This document shows positions 42,637-52,321 of a DNA stretch of 64,000 nt, piece by piece. This DNA comes from Hufsiella ginkgonis (GTDB taxonomy: Bacteria; Bacteroidota; Bacteroidia; Sphingobacteriales; Sphingobacteriaceae): assembly GCF_009834915.1 (NCBI RefSeq), contig NZ_WVHS01000004.1, positions 372,001-436,000 on the forward strand, given 5' to 3'. The position numbers and the translations under genes are program-made. Every line of letters starts with the position of its first letter. Positions within the stretch are counted from its first letter, which is position 1. The notes under the pieces were generated by a model. The model saw only the letters and a list, made by a program, of their open reading frames with translations. It made no database searches and was not told the DNA's origin.

Positions 42637-43896
42637 TTATTTGCTTGCCGCCTTTTCAAACTTCAGGATCTCTACCCCGGCATCGATGAGCGGACCGGTA
42701 CCGTGCTTTTCATTGAGGCCAACCGGACGCGTATAATAAAACACCATATTGTCCTGGATACCGGTGCCAACGCAGATATCTTTCAATTGCCCCAGCTCGT
42801 TGATCTTATATTTTTTTAACCCGTCCCAACCTGTTTTGGCAATAGACGCATAGCTTTTGCCGATCCATCCCTGGTTTACCGCGTGTGCGATGCCGTAAAC
42901 AAACATCGCCGAGGCGGAGGACTCGAGGTACGAGTCGGGCCTGTCGAGCACCTGGTGCCAAAGGCCTTCTGGGCTTTGAAAATGAGCGATTCCCAGGACC
43001 TGCTTTTCCAGTTGGCGAAGGAGCTTCGGCCTTGCCGGATGATTGGCGGGCAGCAGGTCGAGCAGGTGGACCTGTGCGATCATGATCCACCCATTACAGC
43101 GCCCCCAATGAGCTACCCCGTTGCGTTGCACGTCGCTGTACCAGGCGTGCCAGTAAAGCTGGTTTTGGGGATCCCAGAGATATTTATCAAAGTTCACCAC
43201 CTGCTTTATCGCATCGTCGAAGTACTTCTTCTCGCCCGTTAATTTTCCCATTCTTGCCAGGAACGGCACACTCATATACAGGTCGTCGGCCCATAACGTG
43301 TTTACGTGCGGGAATTTGCGTACGAACGTTCCGTCTTTCAGGCGAAGCCGCTCTTCCGTAAGGTGCATCGCGGCTTTCTTCACGTATGCCAGGTACTCGT
43401 CCTTCCGCTTACCCTCCGGCAGCGCAAGGATACTGGCGCTCATGGCGCCGAAGTCGTCCAGTTCTTCCATGGTGAACATCTCACCGTAAGGGTACCCGAC
43501 GTGCGACCGGCCGCCCGGGAAACGCTTCTTAAACGTCTCGTAATTAGCAAAACCGAATGCGACATGATCGGCCGCATAATTGGTATATTTAGGCTCATTA
43601 AGATAATTGCCCAGGTTCACCATCGACATATTGAGCACGCCATGCGTATAATGCCAACCGGTATAACTGCTCGCGTATTTTACCGCTACACCCTCGGGTA
43701 TGGCCGCAGCCGATGCGTAAAACTGCTTGTTGTCCGCTCCCTCGAAGCCAAGTTTGGTTTCGCGGATCACCTGGTCGGCTATCTTGCGCACCAGCGCCTC
43801 GTTCTCCTGTGCGGTGGCGCCCGGGAGAATGGCGATCAATAAAAGGACGGAGGCCACGAGGCGCCTGCGTGCGGTGTTAGGGTTTGGTACAATCAT
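42637..43896 (-). CDS. GH105/GH88-family unsaturated glycuronyl hydrolase
   Basis: Removes the unsaturated uronic acid from oligosaccharides left by pectin or other polysaccharide lyases. N-terminal signal peptide (RRRLVASVLLLIAILPGATA). The (alpha/alpha)6-barrel motifs are NTLWADDLYMSVPFLARMG (catalytic Asp region), HWGRCNGWIMIAQVHLL, EGLWHQVLDRPDSYLESSAS and FVYGIAHAVNQGWI. 419 residues. It stands alone, with no SusC/SusD or lyase genes in the window. A TACCTTCG box lies 20 bases above the start. Confidence 0.87.
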   Translation of the reverse strand: MIVPNPNTARRRLVASVLLLIAILPGATAQENEALVRKIADQVIRETKLGFEGADNKQFYASAAAIPEGVAVKYASSYTGWHYTHGVLNMSMVNLGNYLNEPKYTNYAADHVAFGFANYETFKKRFPGGRSHVGYPYGEMFTMEELDDFGAMSASILALPEGKRKDEYLAYVKKAAMHLTEERLRLKDGTFVRKFPHVNTLWADDLYMSVPFLARMGKLTGEKKYFDDAIKQVVNFDKYLWDPQNQLYWHAWYSDVQRNGVAHWGRCNGWIMIAQVHLLDLLPANHPARPKLLRQLEKQVLGIAHFQSPEGLWHQVLDRPDSYLESSASAMFVYGIAHAVNQGWIGKSYASIAKTGWDGLKKYKINELGQLKDICVGTGIQDNMVFYYTRPVGLNEKHGTGPLIDAGVEILKFEKAASK

Positions 43897-44265
43897 ATTG
43901 TTTGGACGAAGGTAATTTTAAACGGCCGGTATGGATTCGAACTTCCGGCCTGCACGGAACGCCGGTAATTCTTTTGTAATAATTGGTCGTACTAAAAGTA
44001 AGGCGCAAGCTCCCGGCTGGCAACCTGTGGTGTCCTGCAGGGGCTACAAGTATGCTCTTGCCCGTTATAAGCAAGTTAAGCGTACACTCAAAGGAACTCA
44101 GCGCTTAGAAGATACTTCTCTGCCTGAAGGCTCACCAGGAAAGCTGCTCTCCGTTTTTTTGCTAATTTGGTTATTAAATTCAGCACCATGGCCAAAACAC
44201 CCAGCTCGAACATTACCTGCAGTACAGCCTTCCATCTCAGGGCCGGTCGCATAAAACGATAAGGC
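43897..44265. other. 369-bp gap with no convincing gene
   Basis: Holds the GH105 promoter region (TACCTTCG on the - strand, 43917-43924, one base off TAnnTTTG). An open frame at 43931-44254 has no recognisable domain and no plausible start context. A TGGATTCGAAC stretch near 43931 resembles a tRNA T-loop but no tRNA folds around it. Confidence 0.5.
43917..43924 (-). promoter_or_regulatory. -7-like box for the GH105 gene
   Basis: TACCTTCG on the - strand, 20 bases before the ATG at 43896; one mismatch to TAnnTTTG. Confidence 0.3.
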
Positions 44266-44865
44266 ATGCATGGTAAGAACGTAGCCGAAGCTTACGACGT
44301 CATCGCTGAATGGTTTTCAGAAAACCGTTCCAAGTGCCTGATGGAACAGCCATACCTCGACCTGGTGATCGCGGCGACCGGTGGTAATGGCACCGTTCTC
44401 GACCTGGGGTGCGGAACCGGCGAACCGATGATGGCCTACCTGTTTCAACAGGGAATCTCCGCGACCGGGGTCGATGCAAGTCAACGGATGCTGGAAATTG
44501 CCGCCAGCAAGTTTCCTGCTGCCGAATTTATATGCCAGGATATGCGCAACCTGTCTCTTAACAGGAAGTTCGGCGCCGTGATCGCCTGGCACAGTTTCTT
44601 TCACCTTTCGCAGGAAGATCAGCCTGGTATGTTCCGGATCGTTAAAAAACACCTGGCGCCTAACGGCATCTTCCTGTTCACTTCCGGTAATGAAGCCGGC
44701 GAGGTATGGGCCGTGAATGGTGGCGAGCATATTTTTCATGCGTCGTTAGATGCCGGGAAATACCGTGAGCTGCTTACAGAGAACGGCTACGAACTATTGC
44801 TGCACGTAACAGACGACCCTTTTTGCGGCGGAGCCACTGTTTGGATGGCCAAATTAAAGCTGTAA
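44266..44865 (+). CDS. Class I SAM-dependent methyltransferase
   Basis: Motif I VLDLGCGTGEPMMAYL binds SAM, followed by GVDASQRMLEIA (acidic ribose-binding loop), FICQDMRNLSL and the post-motif region WHSFFHLSQEDQPGMFRIV. 199 residues, a minimal methyltransferase with no extra domain; the ubiE/Methyltransf_25-like core does not reveal the substrate. No co-transcribed neighbour. An OmpA remnant lies just beyond its end on the opposite strand. Confidence 0.85.
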   Translation: MHGKNVAEAYDVIAEWFSENRSKCLMEQPYLDLVIAATGGNGTVLDLGCGTGEPMMAYLFQQGISATGVDASQRMLEIAASKFPAAEFICQDMRNLSLNRKFGAVIAWHSFFHLSQEDQPGMFRIVKKHLAPNGIFLFTSGNEAGEVWAVNGGEHIFHASLDAGKYRELLTENGYELLLHVTDDPFCGGATVWMAKLKL

Positions 44866-44877
44866 CCGCCGTCGGAA

Positions 44878-45122
44878 TCACAGCGGGTTGGCGTACGTGT
44901 ATTCCAGCACGATACCAGCGGTAGCATCCAGTACATAGAGCTTTTTCTCGATCTCTTTATCCAGGCCGCGAAGTATCTCTTCGAAGGGGTTTCACCAAGT
45001 CCCCGTACCTTGATTCTTTGAGCCGCTATCCCGGAGTTAACGAGAAAGGGTTTAACAGGATTTGCCCGTCCGCTGCTTAAACGACGGTTAAAAACCTCCT
45101 TACCTGCATTATACCTTCTCAA
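44878..45122 (-). pseudogene. OmpA C-terminal domain remnant joined to a frameshifted tail
   Basis: From 45122 down, one frame reads RRLSSGRANPVKPFLVNSGI then AAQRIKVRGLGETP, the end of an OmpA peptidoglycan-binding domain (LSxxRAxxVxxYLxxxGI, GxGET). The upstream half of the domain and any signal peptide are missing. In the next frame the sequence continues as a protein-like tail (EEILRGLDKEIEKKLYVLDA then TAGIVLEYTYANPL) to a TGA at 44878. This is a truncated and probably frameshifted leftover. It abuts the antiporter stop within 4 bp. Confidence 0.6.
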
Positions 45123-46702
45123 ATTCTCTTTAACCGTTCCTCTTCCAAATCAATTTGGTAGAGTTGCTGCCGGATAATTTCTTCGTCAATTTTCGGGTCC
45201 CTGTTAAGCTCCACCAAGTATTCCCGCTGGGCTGCCAGTAGTTCCACAAACACAGTTTTCGTTTTTTCACTCATCAGGGTTTCGTCTGTGGCTTTTGCCC
45301 GCTCCTCCCATATCTTCAGGAATTTCTCCATACCGGCATGGCCCTGCGGGTCGTTTTCGTGTTTCCGTTTCAGGGAGTGATAAACGTGTTCCTTCAATCC
45401 CTTTTTCATTTGCTGCCTGGTAGTTTCGTGCGATGCTTGCCCTGGGACCTGTTCAAATACACGCGACCGATTGATCAGCGCCGGAAGCGTAAGTCCCTGG
45501 ATCACCAGTGTGAGCAAGATAGCGATGAAAGTAACGAACAAGATAAGGTTACGTTGCGGGAATTCCGTTCCGTTGGCCAACGTTGCGGGGATAGCTAATG
45601 CGGCGGCCAGCGAAACAACACCCCGCATGCCGCACCAGCCCAACACGAGCGGCACCAACATCGTTCTGCGGCGGGACGCGATGGTTGGAACCACGGCCGG
45701 ACGAAAAATATAGGTGGCGGCTAACGCTGCATAGGCGCTAATGACCCGGGATATGATCAGCACCAGGGTAACCAGCACACCATAGCCTATAGCGGTGCCC
45801 AACGGGATTCCTTTTTCCCGGAGACCTTCCACGATGCCGGGAAGTGCCAAACCGATGACCAGGAATACAGTGCCATTCAAGATGAACACAAAACTTTCCC
45901 AAACGCTAAAACCCTGGATCCGGCTCGCACTGTTTAAAAACACAAGTCGCTTTGCCGACATAAACAAGCCCCCGCTTACCACCGCCAGCACCCCCGAACA
46001 ATGGAACTGCTCGGCCACCCAATACATAAAATAAGGCTCTATAAGCGTTAATGCGATGTCTGATGATGCGTCTGTAGGTAACCGCTTATGCGCCTGGACA
46101 AAGATCCAGGCCAGCAGCAAGCCGATACCGGTGCCGCCAATCACCATCCAGAAAAAGCTCATGGCCGCCTCATGCCAAATAAACTGGCCGGTACCCACAG
46201 CCACCAGCGCGAAACGGAAAATGATCAATGACGATGCGTCGTTAAGCAGGCTCTCCCCTTCCAGGATGGCGGAAGTAGATTTTGGGATCTTCACAAACTT
46301 AGTGATCGCTCCTGTGCTCACCGCATCAGGCGGAGCCACGATCCCGCCAAGTAAAAATCCCAGCGCGATCGAAAACCCCGGGATATACCGGTTGGCGACT
46401 ACGGCAACAGATAACGCAGTAAAAAACACTACTAAAAAAGCAAAGCTGCCGATAATGCGCCACCATTTTTTCATCTCTTTAAAAGAGATGCTCCACGAGG
46501 CTTCAAACAACAGCGGCGGCAGGAAAATGAAAAAGATCAGGTCGGGATCGATCTTTACCGCCGGCAACCCGGGGATAAAGCTAACCAGCAGACCGGCAAC
46601 GACCAGCAAAATGGGATAAGCGATTTTTAGTTTGGCAGCCCACATTTCCAACAGTACCACAGAGGCAATCATCAAGAGCAGAAAGGGAAGAATGGTATGC
46701 AT
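45119..46702 (-). CDS. CPA1-family Na+/H+ antiporter
   Basis: About 12 membrane helices in the first 400 residues. LGGIVAPPDAVSTGAITKFV, the ion-binding Asp pair region, and LEGESLLNDASSLIIFRFAL are the NhaP/NHE signatures; GWCGMRGVVSLAAALAIP is the conserved arginine helix. A cytoplasmic tail of about 110 charged residues ends EEERLKRI. It exchanges cytoplasmic Na+ (or K+) for H+ for pH and salt control. 527 residues. Stands alone; its stop overlaps the OmpA remnant. Confidence 0.9.
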   Translation of the reverse strand: MHTILPFLLLMIASVVLLEMWAAKLKIAYPILLVVAGLLVSFIPGLPAVKIDPDLIFFIFLPPLLFEASWSISFKEMKKWWRIIGSFAFLVVFFTALSVAVVANRYIPGFSIALGFLLGGIVAPPDAVSTGAITKFVKIPKSTSAILEGESLLNDASSLIIFRFALVAVGTGQFIWHEAAMSFFWMVIGGTGIGLLLAWIFVQAHKRLPTDASSDIALTLIEPYFMYWVAEQFHCSGVLAVVSGGLFMSAKRLVFLNSASRIQGFSVWESFVFILNGTVFLVIGLALPGIVEGLREKGIPLGTAIGYGVLVTLVLIISRVISAYAALAATYIFRPAVVPTIASRRRTMLVPLVLGWCGMRGVVSLAAALAIPATLANGTEFPQRNLILFVTFIAILLTLVIQGLTLPALINRSRVFEQVPGQASHETTRQQMKKGLKEHVYHSLKRKHENDPQGHAGMEKFLKIWEERAKATDETLMSEKTKTVFVELLAAQREYLVELNRDPKIDEEIIRQQLYQIDLEEERLKRI

Positions 46703-47056
46703 CGTTTTACAGGTGTTTCGGCACCGGGAAGATAGGGAAAAATCGGAAGTTACTTCAATGCAGCCCCGGGCACTTCGGTGGCGTATTACGAAGCATGTGC
46801 GGATTATATTATCTTCTTAAACAAAAACCAAGCGACTTATCTAAATCTATTGATCATATTATTATAGTAGGATCGCACACGAAATTAGTCATACGATCGG
46901 CCTGCGTCATACGGACTATATAGACAGGTCATTTAGTTGCGGGGGAATAGCGGTTAATAAAGGCAGCGCGCCCTCTTTACCGCCTAACTACGTTTGGTTC
47001 TATCCCGGACCGGCCTCCGTGGTACGGATGGTCTTGTCGCCGCTTACCTTTCCGCG
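46703..47056. other. 354-bp gap with nothing recognised
   Basis: AT-rich middle (around 46840-46870, TATTGATCATATTATTATAG) between two - strand genes. Presumably contains the antiporter promoter. No gene, hairpin with a T-run, or repeat-family member was seen. Confidence 0.4.
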
Positions 47057-47914
47057 CTACCCGGCCGCTTCCTCTAATGCCGCGATGTCAAATTTCTTCG
47101 TCTGCATCACTACCTGCATTACCTTTCCCGCTTTCTCAGGGTTCTTCATCAATTCAGGAAGAACGGCCGGGATGATCTGCCACGACACCCCAAAGCGATC
47201 CTTAAGCCATCCACATTGGCTTTCCACGCCACCGTCCGTGAGGCGTTCCCAGTAATAATCTATCTCCTGCTGGCTTTCGCATTCCACCACCAGCGAAACG
47301 CCTTCATTAAAAGTGAATTGGTGCGGACCAGAGCTATCCATAGCCATCATCACGGTGTCGCCCAGGCTGAACTGCGCATGTTTTATGTAACCAGCTACAT
47401 CACCTTCGCCTTCCGCATACCGGGAGATGCCGCCGATATTCGACGGGCTAAAAACCGATGTATAGTAATCGATCGCTTCTTCGGCCTTGCCTGCGTTGGC
47501 CTGGGTAAACATCAGGCTGGGGCTATATTTCTGACCCACCTGCGAGAGGTCGCCAAGCATAATTTGCCAGCTTACGCCGAAGCGGTCTTTCAGCCACCCG
47601 TATTTTTTGCTCCAGGGATAGGTGTCGAGCGGCATGAGCACGTTTCCTCCTTCACCCAGGCCCGCCCAAATGCTGTCGGCCTCCGTTTCAGTTTGGCAGA
47701 TCACGAAGAAAGAGATGGAAGGATTGGGGGTAAACATGGGGCCGCCGTTCAGAAACATGAATTTTTCTTTGCCTGCGCGTAAGGTGACCACCATGGGCGA
47801 TTCTGAGGTGATCTCTGTGTCGGCGAATACCGAGCTGTAGAGGTCTGCGGCCTGTTTTGCGTTTCCGTCGAACCAGGTACAGGGGTAAATAGCGTGTTTG
47901 AGCTGGATTGTCAT
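47057..47914 (-). CDS. Double VOC-domain protein (PhnB/3-demethylubiquinone-like)
   Basis: Two tandem domains of the vicinal-oxygen-chelate fold, PhnB type: residues about 4-140 (IYPCTWFDGNAKQAADLYSS, NPSISFFVICQTETEADSIW, GWLKDRFGVSWQIM) and 150-285 (SLMFTQANAGKAEEAIDYYT, HQFTFNEGVSLVVECES, again GWLKDRFGVSWQII). The repeated GWLKDRFGVSWQI shows a duplication. Despite the old name these proteins are not methyltransferases; their function is mostly unknown. ATG start behind an exact -7 box. Confidence 0.85.
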   Translation of the reverse strand: MTIQLKHAIYPCTWFDGNAKQAADLYSSVFADTEITSESPMVVTLRAGKEKFMFLNGGPMFTPNPSISFFVICQTETEADSIWAGLGEGGNVLMPLDTYPWSKKYGWLKDRFGVSWQIMLGDLSQVGQKYSPSLMFTQANAGKAEEAIDYYTSVFSPSNIGGISRYAEGEGDVAGYIKHAQFSLGDTVMMAMDSSGPHQFTFNEGVSLVVECESQQEIDYYWERLTDGGVESQCGWLKDRFGVSWQIIPAVLPELMKNPEKAGKVMQVVMQTKKFDIAALEEAAG

Positions 47915-47936
47915 GGTCTTTGTTCTTGATTTAAAA

Positions 47937-47944
47937 CAAAGGTA
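47937..47944 (-). promoter_or_regulatory. -7 box for the double VOC gene
   Basis: TACCTTTG on the - strand (exact TAnnTTTG), 22 bases before the ATG at 47914 and just below the terminator of the acylase gene. Confidence 0.4.
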
Positions 47945-47960
47945 GAAGAGCCCCGGTATT

Positions 47961-47992
47961 TAAAAAACCCCTCCCGGCGACAAACTAGGGGG
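47961..47992 (-). terminator. Probable terminator after the acylase gene
   Basis: On the - strand CCCCT, 14-base loop, AGGGG, TTTTTT. Short stem but a clean T-run; 26 bp below the stop at 48018. Confidence 0.5.
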
Positions 47993-48017
47993 TAAGATGC
48001 GACAGCAATTGAGTGCC

Positions 48018-50207
48018 TTATTGCCCCGGCCGGTACCTTTTTTCTATATGTTCCAACACGTCCTCTTTATAAAACAGCACGTCTTTAAACTTGCCCGCCG
48101 CATATGCTCCAGCCTGGTCATAAAAATGCGGAGAATCGGGATCACCGCTTTCTCCACCGGCCAACAACGATTTCGCCCTGATCCGCGGACCGAATTCCAC
48201 GGCACAGATGAAGCTGTTCCCGCTCACCCCGTATCGTTTATTTGTTCCCGGCATCACGCGGCTGTTAAATGAAGGCAATTGCCCCCAGGTAGCCGATGCG
48301 CGTCCTACCGGGATGCTTGGTTTGTCGTCGTCGTATTTTTCATCGATCGCGCCCGTCAGCCGCTGGAAACGGTTCACATCACCCCAGGGTAACTGCCAGG
48401 TACCGAACCTGGCTTGCAGGTCTTTAAGGGTTGTTTGCAACGGACCGAGCAGTTGTTCGGGCCTGGCGGTTGAAGCAAATTCGCGGGTCTTTTCCACCTG
48501 GTCCTTATCGCCCTGCCCGATATAGACCTGAGCGATGGCCGGCGACAATTTTTGTGCCCATTCTACCGCCAACGTGGTAGCCACCGACGAAGCAGACGAG
48601 CGGTAGTCCCATTTAGCGAGCAAAGCGATGGGTTCCTCCAGGTCGCGGTAGCCGGCGACTTTTTGCCCGTATGCTTTTAGCAGTGGCGGGATCAGCACTT
48701 CAAAAGCCGAAAGATAACTATCGTAACCGGTAGCGATCACCTTATCGAGCGTGAACGCATGTTCGCTACTCAACACCTTCACGGCATTGATCGCACGAAA
48801 ATTCTCGCCGTCGGGTGCCATGTACGGCGGATAACCGGCTTTCTTCGGGCTATTTATTCCGGCAACAGTAAACGGCGTTGAATTGCAATTCTGCAGCCAG
48901 CCGTTTTTAGGATTGTACACGTGCACGCCTTCATTTACGGTGTGCAGCCCTTTGTAATCGGTTGCCGGTGTGGTGCCGTCCACCGCTTTTGACCAATCGA
49001 ATTCCGGGTCCCTTTTCGGAATGTGGTTACCATGCCAATAAGCGATGTTACCCTTACTGTCGGCGAAAACGGTATTATTCGAGGTGTTGGCGAGCAGGCC
49101 CATGGCTTTGGTATAATCTTCCAGTCCTTTCGATTTGGTACGCAACCAACTTTGTACAAGGCTTTTTGCCGATCGGTTGTACGAGGTGAGGCTTACCCAT
49201 TTACCGTCGCGTTTAGCCATTACGGGGCCATGGCGGGTAAAGTAAGTGCGGAATACCTTTTCCTTCAGCTGCCCGGCATCGGCATATTTGATCGCGATCT
49301 TCTTTTCCGTTACCGGGAGCTGTTTCCCGTCGTACTCGTAGAAATACTTATCGCCGGTTTTGATGATCTTCTCGAGGTACGAGTCTGCCACATCTACGGC
49401 GTTCGAGGTGTGCATCCAGCCGCAATAATCGTTAAATCCCTGGTATACGAAGAACTGGCCCCAGGTTACCGCGCCGTAAACGCGGAGTCCTTCTTCGCTG
49501 CTGATCTGCACCTCGGGCCTGAAATAAAACGTGGTATGCGGGTTGATCCACAAGATGGCATGGCCAGAGGCGGTGTTCTGCGGGGCAATAGCGAACCCGT
49601 TGGAGCCGCTGAGCTGATCGTATTCCCTGGGTGACAATGCCCCGGTTTTGATGTCGCCGGAGTAGAAGTCCCGTAACTCTCTTACCGTAATGTCGGCGGT
49701 ACTGATGGCGCCGATGCTGCCGTCAGTCCATAAGTACGGGTACCAGGGTTTGAATTTGGTAAGGAGTGCCGGCTTTACCTGCGGGTGGGTATAGAGATAG
49801 TAATTGACGCCATCTGCATAAGCGTTGAGCAGTTTCTTCATCCAAGGCTCGGACCTGTTATAATCGGCGATGGCTTCGGTGGAGTCGATCAGGAGGCGGA
49901 TCATGAGATCGTTGTACAGGTCTTTGTTCCCGTTCAGTTCCGATAGGCGGCCGAGTTTTTCGATGTAGTTCATCTCTACCCGCTTAAAATCGTCTTCGCA
50001 TTGGGCGTAGAGCAAGCCGAAAACGGCATCGGCATCGGTTTTACCGTAGATGTGGGGGACACCGTAGTTGTCGCGGATGATCTCGACCTGTTTGGACCGG
50101 GATTGATAGCGGGAGATTTCGTCGGGCGTGGCCTTTTGCGCCAGGGTATAACCCGGAAGCAGGCAGATGAGGATGATAAAACGGGGGAGTTGCAGCGCTG
50201 GTTTCAT
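48018..50207 (-). CDS. Penicillin acylase family (S45) amidohydrolase, secreted
   Basis: A periplasmic Ntn-hydrolase that self-cleaves to free its N-terminal serine. Signal peptide LPRFIILICLLPGYTLAQ; VEIIRDNYGVPHIYGKTDAD is the family start; Ser202 in LSGSNGFAIAP is the predicted nucleophile; beta-chain motifs include ILWINPHTTFYF and GDVNRFQRLTG. 729 residues. Family members cut penicillins, acyl-homoserine lactones or other amides; the substrate cannot be read from sequence. Monocistronic. A TATCTTTA stretch, one base off a -7 box, lies above the start. Confidence 0.9.
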   Translation of the reverse strand: MKPALQLPRFIILICLLPGYTLAQKATPDEISRYQSRSKQVEIIRDNYGVPHIYGKTDADAVFGLLYAQCEDDFKRVEMNYIEKLGRLSELNGNKDLYNDLMIRLLIDSTEAIADYNRSEPWMKKLLNAYADGVNYYLYTHPQVKPALLTKFKPWYPYLWTDGSIGAISTADITVRELRDFYSGDIKTGALSPREYDQLSGSNGFAIAPQNTASGHAILWINPHTTFYFRPEVQISSEEGLRVYGAVTWGQFFVYQGFNDYCGWMHTSNAVDVADSYLEKIIKTGDKYFYEYDGKQLPVTEKKIAIKYADAGQLKEKVFRTYFTRHGPVMAKRDGKWVSLTSYNRSAKSLVQSWLRTKSKGLEDYTKAMGLLANTSNNTVFADSKGNIAYWHGNHIPKRDPEFDWSKAVDGTTPATDYKGLHTVNEGVHVYNPKNGWLQNCNSTPFTVAGINSPKKAGYPPYMAPDGENFRAINAVKVLSSEHAFTLDKVIATGYDSYLSAFEVLIPPLLKAYGQKVAGYRDLEEPIALLAKWDYRSSASSVATTLAVEWAQKLSPAIAQVYIGQGDKDQVEKTREFASTARPEQLLGPLQTTLKDLQARFGTWQLPWGDVNRFQRLTGAIDEKYDDDKPSIPVGRASATWGQLPSFNSRVMPGTNKRYGVSGNSFICAVEFGPRIRAKSLLAGGESGDPDSPHFYDQAGAYAAGKFKDVLFYKEDVLEHIEKRYRPGQ

Positions 50208-50373
50208 GATGGAAGTGCCTGGTGACGTGGTTGAGCATTAAAGATAGGAGATGGATGGTAATGTAAATGCAACAAATAAGTTAAAAAGCTGCCTGCGGAA
50301 TATTGTCGCCGCACGATCAGCCGCCCGCGCGTCAAACATGACGATACTGGCACCGTATTCGTCCTAACATCCT

Positions 50374-50381
50374 TATCTTTG
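50374..50381 (+). promoter_or_regulatory. -7 box almost touching the methyltransferase start
   Basis: TATCTTTG (exact TAnnTTTG) ends five bases before the ATG at 50387, so transcription would begin at or next to the start codon. No -33 TTG at the right distance. Confidence 0.4.
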
Positions 50382-50386
50382 AAACG

Positions 50387-52228
50387 ATGGCTAACCCGAA
50401 CACCTCATTTCAATTTCCGAACTTACCAAACCTTACGAAGCGGACGAAACCCGGTAACGATCAGCTATTGAAGCTTCTGTTTGATAACGACCCCGCGAAG
50501 GCCATAGAAAGCGGGAGAACGATGGCGGTAGCCTGGTTTAAGAAGCTGTCCGAAGACGCCGGCCAGATCCAGCATATACATAGTTTCATGTTTCGTGTAA
50601 TGGCCGCTTATTGGTCGGCGCACCACCTCCAGGTTTCGTTACCAGCTGTGCCATCAGTAATAAAATTTTGTGATCTTGATTCGGGCGTAATCGCATTAGC
50701 GGAGGCGGTGGGTAAAGCTGCTGCTCAATTAGAGGTCATAGATGCAGGCTACCAGCTGGGCACTCTCTATACGTCAATTTTACCGCCGGCTATACGGTCT
50801 GCCAATGGCATTTTTTACACGCCGCCGCCGCTTACCCGGCGGATGCTTTCGATGGTAAAAGATGCAGGAGCTGATTATGCTTCGGCAAAATTCCTTGATC
50901 CTGCATGCGGCGGCGGGGCATTCCTGGCACCCATAGTAATGGAAATTGTTGCCGCACTACCCGTAACCGATCCGGAAACGATACTCACACACATAGAAGC
51001 TCATGTACAAGGGTTCGATACCGATGCCTTTGGCGGATGGCTCACACAAATCTTCGTAGAAACTACCCTAAAAGAATATACCTGCCCGGTAGGCAGACGT
51101 TTAAAATCACTCGTGAAAATTTGCGACAGTTTGTCGGTCGACCTAACCGGGGATGCCAGATTCGACGTAATTATCGGTAATCCCCCCTACGGTAAAGTGA
51201 AGTTAACCGATACTGTACGCGAACGTTTTAGTGAAGGATTATATGGTCACGCCAACTTATATTCTTTGTTTATTCATCTTTCACTGAACCTGGTAAAAAC
51301 CAATGGGATCGTAGCACTGCTTACGCCCACCAGTTTCTTATCAGGCGAATACTTTAAAAACATCCGGCAATTGATCCGGAGCCGGGCTGCGGTATCGGAA
51401 GTCGATTTCGTATCTCATCGCAAAGGCGTATTTGATGATGTGTTACAGGAAACTATGCTTTCTGTTTTCCGCAATGGAGCCGTGGAAAATAAACCGGTAA
51501 GCGTAAACGAGGTGACGATAGGCAAAGGGCAGCTACAGTTAACTCATTCCGGGAAATTTAACCTTTCCAGCGAACTCACGGCCGTGTGGCTGTTGCCACG
51601 ACGTAAAAACCAGTGCATGATGATAAAAGCGATGACTAAAATGACCCATAATCTTACCTCATGGGGTTATCGGGTAAGTACCGGTCCGCTGGTATGGAAC
51701 AGGAATAAGTCATTATTAACCGCAAAGCAATCTCAAAACGGCTTACCTGTTATTTGGGCTGAATCGATTACCCCGGATGGACGATTCGAATGGAAAGCCG
51801 GCAAGAAAAACCACATGCCTTATTTCCGGCGCCCCGAAAGTAATCCGGTTTTAGTGACCGTACAACCCTGCATTCTACTGCAGCGCACTACGGCGAAGGA
51901 ACAGCATAAGCGCTTAATCTGCGGCTACCTACCTGCCGAGTTTATTAAGCGTACAGGCGGTGTAGTGGTCGAAAACCATCTGAATATGATTATCCCGTCC
52001 GCTGCCACACAGGTCGCCCCCGAAGTGCTGAACGCGTTTTTAAACAGCAAAACCGTGAACGACGCTTTTCGTTGCATCAGCGGGAGTGTGGCTGTTTCTG
52101 CATTTGAGCTCGAGTCTCTTCCGTTACCTAAGGCCTCGAAACTTAACGGGCTATCCATGCTTGTACAACAAGGCGCATCCGGGGATGAAATTGAACGGGA
52201 GTGCCGCCGGATCTACCGGTTGAAATAG
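50387..52228 (+). CDS. Orphan N6-adenine DNA methyltransferase (Eco57I/TaqI-like)
   Basis: GIFYTPPPLTRRML and motif I FLDPACGGGAFLAP (171-179 DPACGGGAF) bind SAM; catalytic motif IV is NPPYGK (265-268), the N6-adenine type; ANLYSLFIHLSLNLVKTNGI is the following helix. The C-terminal half (about 420-600) would be the TaqI-like target-recognition domain. 613 residues, too short for a fused endonuclease, and no nuclease is adjacent except the distant Rpn-like gene. ATG start. It could be a solitary regulatory methylase or half of a lost restriction system. Confidence 0.85.
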   Translation: MANPNTSFQFPNLPNLTKRTKPGNDQLLKLLFDNDPAKAIESGRTMAVAWFKKLSEDAGQIQHIHSFMFRVMAAYWSAHHLQVSLPAVPSVIKFCDLDSGVIALAEAVGKAAAQLEVIDAGYQLGTLYTSILPPAIRSANGIFYTPPPLTRRMLSMVKDAGADYASAKFLDPACGGGAFLAPIVMEIVAALPVTDPETILTHIEAHVQGFDTDAFGGWLTQIFVETTLKEYTCPVGRRLKSLVKICDSLSVDLTGDARFDVIIGNPPYGKVKLTDTVRERFSEGLYGHANLYSLFIHLSLNLVKTNGIVALLTPTSFLSGEYFKNIRQLIRSRAAVSEVDFVSHRKGVFDDVLQETMLSVFRNGAVENKPVSVNEVTIGKGQLQLTHSGKFNLSSELTAVWLLPRRKNQCMMIKAMTKMTHNLTSWGYRVSTGPLVWNRNKSLLTAKQSQNGLPVIWAESITPDGRFEWKAGKKNHMPYFRRPESNPVLVTVQPCILLQRTTAKEQHKRLICGYLPAEFIKRTGGVVVENHLNMIIPSAATQVAPEVLNAFLNSKTVNDAFRCISGSVAVSAFELESLPLPKASKLNGLSMLVQQGASGDEIERECRRIYRLK

Positions 52229-52321
52229 TGATGATTGCCTGGTTTGCATCTGAACCGGAGAGGTTGGAGAGGCCGACCGGAAACCAAAAACAGTTGAATA
52301 ATTTAAAAAGAAATTGATGCT

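Noticed and set aside
43925-43960. tRNA-like T-loop (TGGATTCGAAC)
   Set aside because: Neither strand gives a paired T-arm, anticodon arm and acceptor stem around it.
43931-44254. 108-codon + strand frame in the gap before the SAM methyltransferase
   Set aside because: No domain, poor start context, basic low-complexity translation.
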